From the NCBI GenBank assembly GCA_964036275.1, contig OZ038438.1, forward strand, positions 3,292,978 to 3,356,977: a stretch of DNA of 64,000 nucleotides, given 5' to 3'. A program made the position numbers and the translations under genes. This document shows positions 40,301 to 51,400 of this stretch, one piece after another. The DNA is from Litoditis marina (lineage: Eukaryota; Nematoda; Chromadorea; Rhabditida; Rhabditidae). Positions within the stretch are counted from its first letter, which is position 1. Each line of letters starts with the position of its first letter. Below the pieces are notes generated by a model. That model saw only the letters and a program-made list of their open reading frames with translations. It made no database searches and was not told where the DNA came from.

Positions 40301-43300
40301 AAAGAATACTTCATCACTGCCGGGCGCTATCGCTGATCTTGATTGGTTTCCGTTGGAGGTTGAAATACCAGGAAATGATTCGGGAAAGAATGAGGTGGGG
40401 ATCAGGTTCAGTTACTTTATTCCAGAGTGTACTTTTTTTTCTTAATTGGAGACTGTTCATTTTTTTGGATATAAACATAGAGTCGACATGGTTGTAAGAT
40501 CAAACGAAAACCATTTATTTGCCACGCTGGGACTGTTCTATTGTCAGGATGTGAAGCATGCGTCTTTTCGATGTAGCTTAAGTCCGTCTGGAAGTATTCT
40601 GGCTTCACTGGGAAATGCGAAAATCAAGCACGAGTGCTTCACTTCTGTGAATGGAGTACTGACGAAGTTGAAGATCTGTCAATTCCACTGCACGACTTCG
40701 GGTGCGTTCTTCTACCGATTGAGAAAAAAAAACACATTAAAAATGAGTAGTTTTAAACAAGTTTGATATTTCTTTTAATGATATCATTGGAAATGTTTTC
40801 AACTTTTTCATCCTCAAACAAACGTTTAAAGGTTTATATAACTCATTGATTTTTTTAATTGGGTTCTAGGGAAAATTTACATTTTAGGGTTATAAATAGA
40901 AAAAACGAGGAGGGTTCTAATTTTTTCAAATTTCAGGACGAGTTACGCTGCTTGGTAGTCCTCTGTCCAGCCAGTGTGTAAGTTTGATTCAATAATATCA
41001 ATTGCATCATTTCATTCGTGTCTTTTAGTAAGGAAGTTGGTTAGTTAGTTGGCAACAATTGAACGACGATCATTCATATTTAAGGGCCAATCGTTGTACA
41101 GAGGACGTATTGCCGTGGTCGATGAAGTGAGTGCATCGGAGGGATTCGAAGTTCAGGAGCGAGAGAAGGGCGCCTCGCCACATGATCTTCGACTCATTCT
41201 AGTCATCGACGTACGCTTCACCTTTGTCTATCCTATAGTTTGTTCCACCCGTTCACAACCCACCACAGTAATATGTTGGAACTTCAAAGACATCGTTGCT
41301 ATGTAGGCGTTTTTAAATTTTCTCCAAATGTTGGCAGTGTGCTCTGCACATTTATCTACCCTAAGAGTTTGAAACCGAAATAATGGATGATTCCTCAGAA
41401 AAAGCCTCGTGAGTATACGGATTACTGTAGAAGACCACCGATGGGTGACAGAATATATATCACTTTTCCTTATATACAAAAATGCCCAGTAATCAGGACG
41501 GTTTTTCCGTTTTCTCACGAAAGTTCTTCACAATTGCTTCAAAAACTACTAACTTGCTTGTTACAGGAAGTACCCGGAGCCTACAGTGTCAGAGAATTCT
41601 CCATTACACCCGATGGACAGAGTGTAATCTATGTTGTAGATAAGCATCAGGTATTTAGTTTTATTCATTTTTCGCTTATATTCTGACGACTTGATTCTAT
41701 TTCACCAACGTGGAGGGGACTGTGGGTCCTACATAAGTAGATTTATGTATTTTCAACATCGGATACTTTACATTTATTCAGGCTGGGCAGGATTCGGAAT
41801 CGACATGTAGCACGTTCAGCAAGTGGAATTCTACGGATGTTAGTTTTGTTCTGCGGTTTTCCCGTGACTTATATTTCTTCCCAAAGTGGACACTTTCATC
41901 AATCAGATTTACTCTTCACTGTTTGTTTCATTGAGTCTGGTACATAAAATGCAGAAACTTGCATTTCAGCCATAATAGCATGCTATTAAAGGTGTGATGC
42001 TTATTAAATGTAACTTTTGCAGGTTGATGCCTTAAATTCATCTCGAGAGCAGTTTGGCCTGGAGCAATATCACAAGTCTACAACGGTAATATGATGGGCC
42101 TTTTCTGTATTCTGGTTTTGTTTTGGTTAGAACTTTTCAATAATTTTCTATAGATCCATGGGTGGCAATTGAAAAATGATCGTGACTGTACTAGTTTGTG
42201 TTTTAGTTTTCTTGTTCGGCCTCCAATGACATGACTAATCTTGTGGACATGGTTTCGGCAACTATACCGGAAGCTGTCAAGTTGTGGCTGCCTCGACTTG
42301 CCACTCGAATATGCTTGGAGGGAAGTGAAGATCTTCCCGAACATTTCAACCTCTCAAAGGTTTGTTCTATCAATGGTTTATTTCATTCTCGTAAACACGA
42401 GGCATGGATTATAAATCAACTGCGTTTCAGGAGCTGGCGTTTTTCAAGGTTGAGCGATGCTCAGAAGTACGATTAGTGTCCGATTATTTGAATGGAATAC
42501 GTCGGATTGATTGGTATCTCGAAGAGTATTTAGGTAAGTTCAATCAAATGCGACAAGAGAAGTGAAGAAACTTTTGACATGGTAAAATATTGGGTTGAAA
42601 TTGTCTTCTATTACGTTTCCATTTTTCTGTTATGTTATGGTTTTACGAAAAGTGTGCACTCTCGAACTCGGGAGTCAGTACAGAGAAACATTTGGTCTCA
42701 TGTATTTTTCTCATAGAACCTAGTTCCAACCCGGTTAATATCGACGTTAGATAACAATTCACGACTGTTCAACCTTTCACTCCCTGATGTTCGCTCGTTA
42801 TTTTGTGTAACCTTTCAGAGAATGCATCAACGTCAGATGCTCTTCAAAAATTGGGTTTGCAAGTGTACGAAAACTCCAATTCATTGTGGTTTGTTCATTT
42901 TAATTATTCTGCATAGTACACTGTCTCGCATAGTAAAATAGTATCTTACCTTAATAACAAAAAGCAGGGCTCTTAGAGAGCAGTTTACAGAATGCGCAGT
43001 GCGTCCTATAGAATTACGAACAATTGTTCTCTAATATCCACCTCGTATTCTCATTTTGAAACTATTTGTTTGGATTAGTTTAGTGGGCCTACTTGTGTCT
43101 TGATCGAACTAAATGGCGCACGAATGCAAACACTCATTTATTCTGTGATTTCCTGTAACACACAGCGCTGAAATGATTTGATTTTCATTGTTCCGGATCA
43201 CCAATAGTTTTATTTGCACATGTTATAGGATACGGACGGAAATTAATACGGCTGACTATTGTGAAACGGGACAACTCGAACTTGATTGTGTATTAGTGTC

Positions 43301-46300
43301 CAATGACAACGTGGAAATCGACTACAATGTGTAAGTTTAGTTCAATGTTTTGAAATAGTGAAATAGTAACTTTTTAAAAGTTATATCACAAAAGTTAGTT
43401 TTTATCAGCTCATAACATTTTCATTTGTTTAGAAATCAAAGTTGCTAGTTTTCTACTGTTGTTGCTTTTCAGGCGTTGGTTGTGTCTGCAGTCACCCTAT
43501 TTCGAAATGGCTGTTAGCTACTCGAGCGACAGTTCGAAACCAGTGTTTCGTGTTGATTCTCCTTCCAATGTGGTGACAACGGCCCTGCAAGTCCTTTCAC
43601 AGCCTTCTATGCTATTGGAGTTGCCATTCGCCGAAGTTAGTATTCTACTCTTCATTTATCAGCAGTAACCTTTAGCCAATGAGGGAAACTGCGATATACG
43701 TCCTAGAACTTCTCCTTTTCATAGCTTCGCTTCGATTAACTATGCAATGTCGTTTGGGTCCTCATTTTCTCATTTTTCCAACGACTTTTTTCTAATTCAG
43801 CGGTTGAATGACGACAAAAAAAACGAGGCCAAGGTGCATTTCTGTAGTTTGTAGTTGTGTCTTTCAGATCGTGCCTCTCATTGTATTTTTCGACGAATAT
43901 TCGATGTGCGCCGCCATTGAAGATTGCCTGTTGGCTATGTTCGAAAGATGTTCGTTGCTTTTTAATACGCTGTTGTCTTCACTTTTTCCTTTCATAAGAA
44001 TACTATTGGTTGCTTTCGGAAGAGTTGAGCACTTTTTGTGTACCAAAACTCTCTAGGCATTCTCACTCACTTCGATATGGTTAAAAACGTGTTATTTATG
44101 AGATTTGATAGTTTTAAGTATCCGTGGATTTCAGCGAATGAGTTCAACGTCTGTGACCTGTTCGATTTGTATTTGTTTATGGAACACCTTCGACCGTCTA
44201 TCGTCAACCACTTTGCCAAGCGTCTTCATCTGGTTACCCATTGGTTGACTTCTGCACTATGCCCTCTTCAACTGTTGGCAGAGTTGGTTCATTTTATCTA
44301 CTTACATTGTCAAGTGAACATCAACTCGATTTACAAGTCATCATCTATTTTTCAAGTCGACAAGTGCCTACTTTCAAAGGTTAAATACAGAGTGTGAAAC
44401 TAAAACTAGAGTGAAATAATTTTGATCGCTGAGATTAGTGAGACTCATTTCCAGGTTAAGGTAGAGCTATGCCATTTTAATAGCTTATTACATTTTAATA
44501 GATTGATAGTTTTCCAGGTTAGAAGAAGCAAGTTCTATCAGCGATAACGTGCCCTCCTCTTTATTTATCAGCAGTAACCACATGTTTGTCGGAGGTTGTT
44601 TTATTCCGGTAAGGAAAACTGCGTTTGCTTCTGATTTTCAATGTAAAAGATTTATCTTATTACAAGTGTCTCTTTGCTCATTGCAGAGGTATTTTTTTTA
44701 CACTCTCGAAATTACTTCTGTGATTCGTACATTTGTGGATACGTTTTAAACTTAATTCTGAGGCAATGTCAAATTCGATTTATGTATATATACCATAATT
44801 CAGGAGCACGATGCAGAGTATGATGATAAACTGGCATTGGCATATCCGTGTAATTGGGGTCGTTTCAATTGGTCATCTGTGAGGAGAATTCTACTGGGTC
44901 CCTCTCGTTGTGCTGAATGGCTAACTAGCGAAGTGCAGGTCTGTAATTCTCAGCTATATATCATCCTTTCCGTTACTGACTCAAGCCTGATTCATAAGTT
45001 TTATTTTCAGCGCGAACATAAAGATGCCCACGCTGTGCTCGAAGAAGATAATGACGTGTATCAGTGGTCAGTGTACAACAGTTTTGATCAGGTTGGACTT
45101 GTAAATCTTGTAATAGTTGACATATTTTCTGTTACTCTGCTGTTGTTATTATTTCGGACCAATTTCGATTCATCTCTGAACCCGAATGTTCCTACTTTCA
45201 AAAGCTTTCGACGTGTAGTTGTGATTTCAGCGACCAGCTTTGTTGGAGCAGTTGTATGCGACTGCCTCTATCACCCCATCTGGCACATCATTGGCACCCA
45301 AAAAGCCTCTCACTATTGTACCCGCGAAACATGATAATGGGGTAAGTTCTCTTGAAAACGCGTGTGGTAGACAAACGTAATACACTGTTAGTCAATGGCA
45401 CAGTCACGTGAAACATATTAAACACAGCAGAACTCGGAAACGTACAGCGAAAAAAAGCACGATGCCTCATTAGAATGCTAACTTTAATTCAATTTACTTC
45501 CAGTATATTTTTCATTGCTCATGTCACGTGAACGTGCGCAGTCTCTGTTGCTCTTTTTGTCTGGGTGTTTCCTCGTTTGTTGGCGATGTGTCCACTACAT
45601 AGAGCTCCCAGAGTATCTCATTGCTCTTGCAAACTCGCGATATTTCTCTCTTTTGATTCGAGACCCCTCAAACATAGTTTAAACTTGCGATTTTCACCAA
45701 TTTTCAGGTTATCTTCACTTTTTTTGTTTTCAAATCATAACCCCCCCCCCATTTCTTAAGAGGCATTTGAATTGTATGATCCACTATTTTTCAGGACCCT
45801 GTTAACGGAGTAGATCGGCTGGTATTAGCAAAGACCGAGAGCGAGATTCCTATCGTTGTCAAGAAAGAAGAGGTTCGTTTTCTTATTCAATAATTATTGA
45901 GGTCGCCTCGTTTTTCTAAATCTCGGTGTTGATAGTTGAATTCCGGTGCGTTCGGCGAATAAGTGCGGTTCAAGACCAAAGTACTTTATACGTTGTATAA
46001 CCTCTTTTGGTTATACAACGTATAAATAACCTCTTTTGTCAAGTTGGCTGTTAGAATCGTTAAGTAAGCACTTCCAAACGGTTTGGGTGTGTTTATCGGA
46101 GATTTCAGTTTGGTTGCTGAGCAATTGCGCAATAAAGGTCTTCAGTGTATACTCTTTAGGAATTGAAAGAGAACCTTGGTTCTGGGGATGCTGGACCTAG
46201 TTCAGGGCTGACGATAAACGACCACAGTCAAGAGCATCATCTTGTTTCTCCCATCCAGGCCGAATCATCTCCATTTCTGCAGCAACCATGTGGTTAGAAC

Positions 46301-47926
46301 ATTCAATATGCATCACCTGCAGTTTATTTCCATGGTTTGCGAGCTGAAATTACCGTTATCACAATCCTGAGACTAGTTGGTGTTGCCTAGTCACATACAC
46401 AGTACACGTGCTTTGTTTTCTGAATGTTCGTCATTCATCAACAGATCTTTCTCCATCTTTGTTGCTGGTCAACCCCATCAGTACCTTCTCAGTTTTTCTT
46501 TTTGCAGGAAAACACTCTAGGCGACCAAAGTTTGCTCCCAAGGGCACCAAATTTCGACCCTTTTCTCTCGTGAAGGACTCTTTCGAGGAGACACATGTTG
46601 CACCATGGTATGGTATTTCTACAAATATTCCTCTTTTTTCGTATCATCGAATTTTGTAAAAGGCTCACTATATTATATCCATTTTTTGTGTTCTCAACGT
46701 CTAGTATCTGCGATTGACGTCGATTTTTTCATAGGGCCGGTCTATCCTCGTCTTTACCGTCTTCTAATTCGGTGACGTTGTCGGTAATTCAAGCAGAAGA
46801 AGCGGCCCATCAACGATCGTCACCGAACAAGCCAGTCCCGCAGAATAAGCGAACGAAGAATCTCTGGAGCAAGGTGGGGTAGTTGCTTATTGGTTTAACT
46901 TGCTTTGTTGTTGGGTCTATGAGATTACCCATCCAGAGATCTGATGTTAGATTTTATGTGAGAACTTAGAATTAGAAGCAGGTGAGTGGTGAACGGTGTG
47001 TTTTATACTGCAGAGAAGTTTTTCTGTGAAAATTTATTCGGTCAACAGGTTGTTTTTGAAGAGTATTTGAATCAAACTGGTATGTAGATGTTTCTCTTCA
47101 ATGTTATGTGTGTATTTCAGTCTGTTTCCGAAGAACCAGAGAACATTCCGGTTTCCTTGGCGAGTATTATTGCGGAGGAGACAAAGAGAACGATTAAAGG
47201 TATCCATCGATTTGAGGTTCTCCGTGGTGATTGGCCGTGTCTTCATCGAAGACAATTGTCTCTTTATTCAAGACGGGACGGCCATGAGCCAAATCTACAT
47301 CTAAATTCATTTTTCGAAGAGTATGAACGTCAATTTAACACAGTCTTACCATGATCCCCGGCTACTTTTCCAGTGGCTTTGTGTTGACAAAACTTCACAT
47401 GCTTACGGGTGTCACTTGTACGACCGCGGCTGCATGATGTCATTGTGATCCAGTCTCAAATATGAATTAGTTTGTACACATCGTGAATATATTTGGAGTA
47501 AAAAGCTAGTTGTATGCTGGTCATTTGAGCGATCAAAAAACTATTCATTTTGCAGTCAAGAATGTGGAGTCACGGCCGCTGCATTTGGTAGCAGAAGAAG
47601 AAAATGCCATCGAACAAATTGCACGCCTGTATGAAGAAAGTGCTGGCGATGAGGTATTGTTTTGTGATTATCCATTATGTATAATGTATAGAAGGTGGGT
47701 CGTATTCTGTAGATATCCGTCGTGTAGGCGAGTGTGTGGTTGACTTTATCTCATCTATATCATGAAAGTTGGGGGATGGGAACTAAAATAAGGTCTCTCA
47801 GTTCACCTGTTTTTTGGTTGCTGTACCAGTTTCGGTTTACAGGTGATAGTTCGTGTCCAAGTGGATCGTATCAGAGACGCCGATGACAGTCCAATCTGGC
47901 AGAACGTGTACCGCACTCAACACTGA
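37350..47926 (+). CDS. IBTK: IBTK (inhibitor of Bruton tyrosine kinase) homologue
   Basis: In vertebrates IBTK binds BTK and is a CUL3 substrate adaptor. Exons: 37350-37497, 37724-37815, 37938-38061, 38212-38315, 38618-38767, 38861-38923, 39031-39141, 39294-39396, 39621-39705, 40280-40394, 40452-40701, 40937-40977, 41049-41210, 41567-41650, 41782-41838, 42023-42085, 42207-42359, 42431-42533, 42819-42888, 43229-43330, 43473-43635, 43868-43949, 44135-44232, 44804-44938, 45011-45091, 45231-45341, 45795-45872, 46160-46292, 46508-46607, 46735-46873, 47121-47199, 47556-47653, 47843-47926. All in phase, 1186 residues (human about 1350). RCC1-like repeats run from about residue 122 (MGYGRNSFYNLGIPSEGD) to about 545. 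One BTB fold follows at about 705-808 with a BACK-like helix pair (ANEFNVCDLFDLYLFMEHLR region), then a Ser-rich linker. The C-terminal block IPVSLASIIAEET and the following LHLVAEEENAIEQIARLYEE match the IBTK end. N-terminal ankyrin repeats and the first BTB are not recognisable. Confidence 0.9.
37607..37678. repeat. 39-bp tandem duplication
   Basis: Two identical adjacent copies of a unit with GTGTCGGTTCGGTAATGTCA followed by ATGTCTCCTATTT, in the first IBTK intron. Confidence 0.85.
38433..38503. repeat. short direct duplication
   Basis: Two copies of about 33 bp sharing TTACGATTCAT-TTGAAACATTCGG in the IBTK intron after exon 38212-38315. Confidence 0.75.
39813..40196. repeat. C-tract repeat element, copy 2 (inverted relative to copy 1)
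   Basis: Same spacer words as 6896-7226 in reverse complement (for example TGAACTTCAATACCGGAAATG, TGATAAATTGAATTATCA), with C/G runs up to about 20 nt. In the IBTK intron after exon 39621-39705. Confidence 0.75.
41260..41458. repeat. dispersed repeat, copy 2
   Basis: Counterpart of 34165-34352, with GGCGTTTTTAAATTTTCTCC, TGCTCTGCACATTTA and GGATTACTGTAGAAGACCACC in the same order. In an IBTK intron. Confidence 0.7.
45380..45508 (+). mobile_element. MITE family A, copy 4
   Basis: Matches the family from ACACTGTTAGTCAATGGCAC to ATTTACTTCCAGTATA but lacks the right inner ACGTGACT arm. In an IBTK intron. Confidence 0.75.
45985..46026. repeat. perfect 18-bp inverted repeat, 6-nt loop
   Basis: TTTATACGTTGTATAACC, loop TCTTTT, then the exact reverse complement. 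In the IBTK intron between exons 45795-45872 and 46160-46292. Confidence 0.9.
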
Positions 47927-48406
47927 GTGCACTCATTTTGTACTCAAACTGTGATTTTCCAAGGGATGGTATATTAAGTTAGGAAGCTAAAGCGTGTCTT
48001 CACCATATATTCTTTGTTTCACATATGTTATCCAGCCTAGCTGCTTTTTGTTAAAATGTTTAGCTTAGTTAGATACAGTACATGATATTTGCAGCGTGAC
48101 AGCCCTGTGACTATAGATTGTGACTAAGATGCGATTGATTAGGGTACTGGTTTAGTCCTTGTTTTTTCTGTATTTAAAAGTTGTTCGGGTGTTTACGTTG
48201 TTGTCCGGTTAAATGGTTTTCTCTCTTAGAACTATGAATACATAATATTCTTGGTTTGATCCGTGGCCATCCTTACTTCTAATATTATTCAAATATATTA
48301 TCGAATGTTTTGGTGTCCAGTTGTGTTGGTAGTATCGTTTTATTGAAGATAGAGAGTAGCTTCTGCGTGGTTGATTGGAGAGGTGTTTGTTGAGAAATCG
48401 TCAGTC
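47927..48406 (+). other. gap between IBTK and the helicase gene
   Basis: 480 bp holding the IBTK 3' end and the helicase 5' end. No AATAAA is visible on the plus strand (AATACA at 48236 is the nearest). An AG 2 nt before the helicase ATG (48403-48404) is a possible but weak acceptor, because the tract before it is not pyrimidine-rich. Confidence 0.45.
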
Positions 48407-51400
48407 ATGTCGTCTATCAACACATTCGTGCCCTTCCAACCTCCGTCCGCTGCTGCTCCCATGTGAGTTTCTACGTAACCAATATACGGTTAGTCAATTG
48501 CACAGTCACGTAAAACATGTTAAAGACTGCAGAACTCAGAAACGTGCCATGGCAAAGTGCACGATTCCATATTAAAATGCTAACTTTACGTGACTATTCA
48601 ATTTACTTCCAGTATAAATCTCATTGTACCTTCTAGACAATTTGGATGCATTTGAAAAGCATCATGATTGCGTTTTGGTTGCATGTATAAACCGCCGAAC
48701 AGGCCCGTCCATACCCGCTGAACAACTGATAGGTAGTTTCACCACTTACCTGGTCGGATATATAGAATCGAGCAATGGAGGAATAAACGAAGCGTTCATA
48801 CACTAGTTCGCAAAACTATAGAATCATGCTGAAAAGTACTCGGTTTACGCATCTCTCAGCTGCACTAGGAACGCAGCCTTACGTTTTTTCTTACATAACC
48901 CCGTTCATTCTATTTGGGTGGTCATTTGTGGACACTTACATTTCATTTTAGCCAACCAATGACGTTTTCCCCCGACAAAGAGATCGACTGGGAACTGGAA
49001 ATCAAAAAGAAGCTGGAGGAATTCAAAAGAACCCCATCCAATCCAGGTAAATTGTGTTCCGCCCTAATCCTAATGGGAAATTGAAGGAATTGAAAATAAC
49101 TACAGAGATGAAGTTTTCAGAAATCTACTTTCTCTTCTTTTCAGAGATCTACTTTCCATCCATGCCCAGGGATGTTCGCAAAATCTGTCATACGCTTGCT
49201 AGAAAAATGGGACTGAATTCAAGGAGTTTGGGGTACTTATTTCCATTGTCTTTTTATCTAATTACCTTCAGCACTATCACCAGGCTATAGCATTCGAAGT
49301 CGGTGCATTTTATTTGCACTTATGCTCATTTAAAGTTCATAGTATCTCGTGTTCCTTTTCATGATTCAAATGTATCCTAGTATATATCTTTATTTGTGTG
49401 ATATTAGTAAGTTATTGCAACTTGTATTTTTAGCCAGGAGCCGGAGCGCATTTGTATTGTCTCTCGCCGTCGCGTGAACAGAAATATTATGTCACAGGTT
49501 GCTGCCAATGATTTATCCCCAGTGGAGACAACGAAGGAAATGAAGTCTTATGTACGTTTTCATTCTTGTACTCAGTTTTACTCACTGAAAGACCAAGCTG
49601 ATAGTCCCAAGAGTTGTTTCCCACTTGGTTCGTGAACATCGCCAGAAAAATTGGCGCTATGTACACTATGAGTTTTCGACGTTTTCACTAATCGATTAAT
49701 AGTTCATCTGCTCGATGTGTTTCGAACTGCTCTCGTTTGAAAAGGTTAGGCTGAAATTATTGTGCCTAACAGAAACAGTTTCATTATAGCTATTTTCAGA
49801 TTGTCCAACTTGTAAGTAAACATCCCATCACTTCAACATGCGTGAACCAGCACCTATCTACGAAATCCAACAGTGAAGGCGAGTTTTTTTTTTACAAAAT
49901 CTCCTTTTAAGTTTTGCATTTCCGAGCAATTTTTGTGTTTTTTTTGTGTCCTACTTTCCTTTCCATTGCAGCGCAAAGACGAAAGCATCTTGGAAATTCA
50001 GCTCGCGGTGGTAAGATGATTATCCCACCCAGGATCGAATCGCCCTTCATGAGTTTCAGGTATATTTTGTTTCTAAAATGTTGTGGTTTTATATTTTACT
50101 TTTTTATACCTGCTTCACTTGGTGATGAGTTTTGGATTCAGAAGACAATTGCCTGCATATAATCAACGTTGCGAGATTCTGGAGGCCATTAGTAGTAATC
50201 AAGTTGTGCTCATTACTGGAGGAACCGGATGTGGAAAAACAACACAGGTACTGCACATTATATTAACATGTTTGACCTACTCGAACAACTGTAGTCCTTT
50301 AAAATTTTACATGTGGACTTACCGTTGGACACGTTAAACCAAATGACTTATCGAGTTACTAGTTTCGAATAGTTTTTGGAACATGTCGGATTCTTATTTT
50401 GTATTTATTGGGATGCATGCAACCGCGACCCGGTGTTCTTTTCTTTCAATTCGTGTACTTTTCTTTCAGGTGCCACAGTTCATTCTGGAAGAAGCGTTTG
50501 AGAAATCATCGCATATTCGCATAATCTGCACCCAGCCTCGTAGACTTCCCGCAATCGCAGTGGCAGAACGAGTGGCCAAGGAGAGGAAAGAGCATCTCGG
50601 ACACACCGTTGGCTATCATATCCGATTAGAACAGAAGTGAGTGACAAGATACATATCAGCTGACAATGACTTTTTGATATTTCAATTGCTGTCTATGATC
50701 GGTACAATTGGTACAGTAGTTCAATCGTTGCCTCCAATTGAAGCGAGTAGTCGTTCTTTGACGTTTTTACGGTTCTAATATTTGAAGGTAGGACATGTTA
50801 ATGTTTTACTTCGTAATAGCGAGTGTTGACCGCAGTTCATGATTACTAGTAATCGTTTGATTTCTCATGATGAATTTAAAATAATTTGGTATATTGACGC
50901 TGTTTCTCATTTTCAATGTTTTTGTTTCTCACAGAACGACTGCCTCAACAGTTCTCACCTACTGTACGAGTGGAGTTCTGTTGCGGATGCTTTCACAGGA
51001 TGACACTGCCCAAGATATTTCTCACATCATTCTGGTTAGTTAGGTTCTGTTTGTTCATGTTCTTCTGGGGTGTTTATGTTTACGATTCTCCGATTCTTCT
51101 TCGTTGAAATATCATTATTCACTGATGGCCAATACTTTGAGTTTTTATTTCAGGATGAAATTCATGAGCGAGAACAGAACACGGACTATTTGCTGATAGC
51201 TTTGAAACAAGCTCTCCGGAAACGACCATCTCTGAAGGTGACTGGTTTTCTCAAAGTTCTAGCCAACAGTTGACAGCCGGGTTCCTTATTGTTCCTAGCA
51301 ATGTTCTCTTACAGAAATAATTTTCCCTACTATATCTGGTGTTTGGAAATAATTTGGTGTTTCTTACATGTATTTCTTCTTTGTTTTTGCTCTCATGACC

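Noticed and set aside
44233..44397. Reading frame continuing after the IBTK BACK exon
   Set aside because: Runs through a GTTACC donor into sequence without similarity; exon 44232 joins 44804 in phase. An extra exon near 44275-44315 cannot be fully excluded.
49872..49886. A fourth GC donor (GCGAGT) in the helicase gene
   Set aside because: A GT donor (GTGAAG) a few bases upstream, at 49873, gives the same phase, so a GC donor is not needed.
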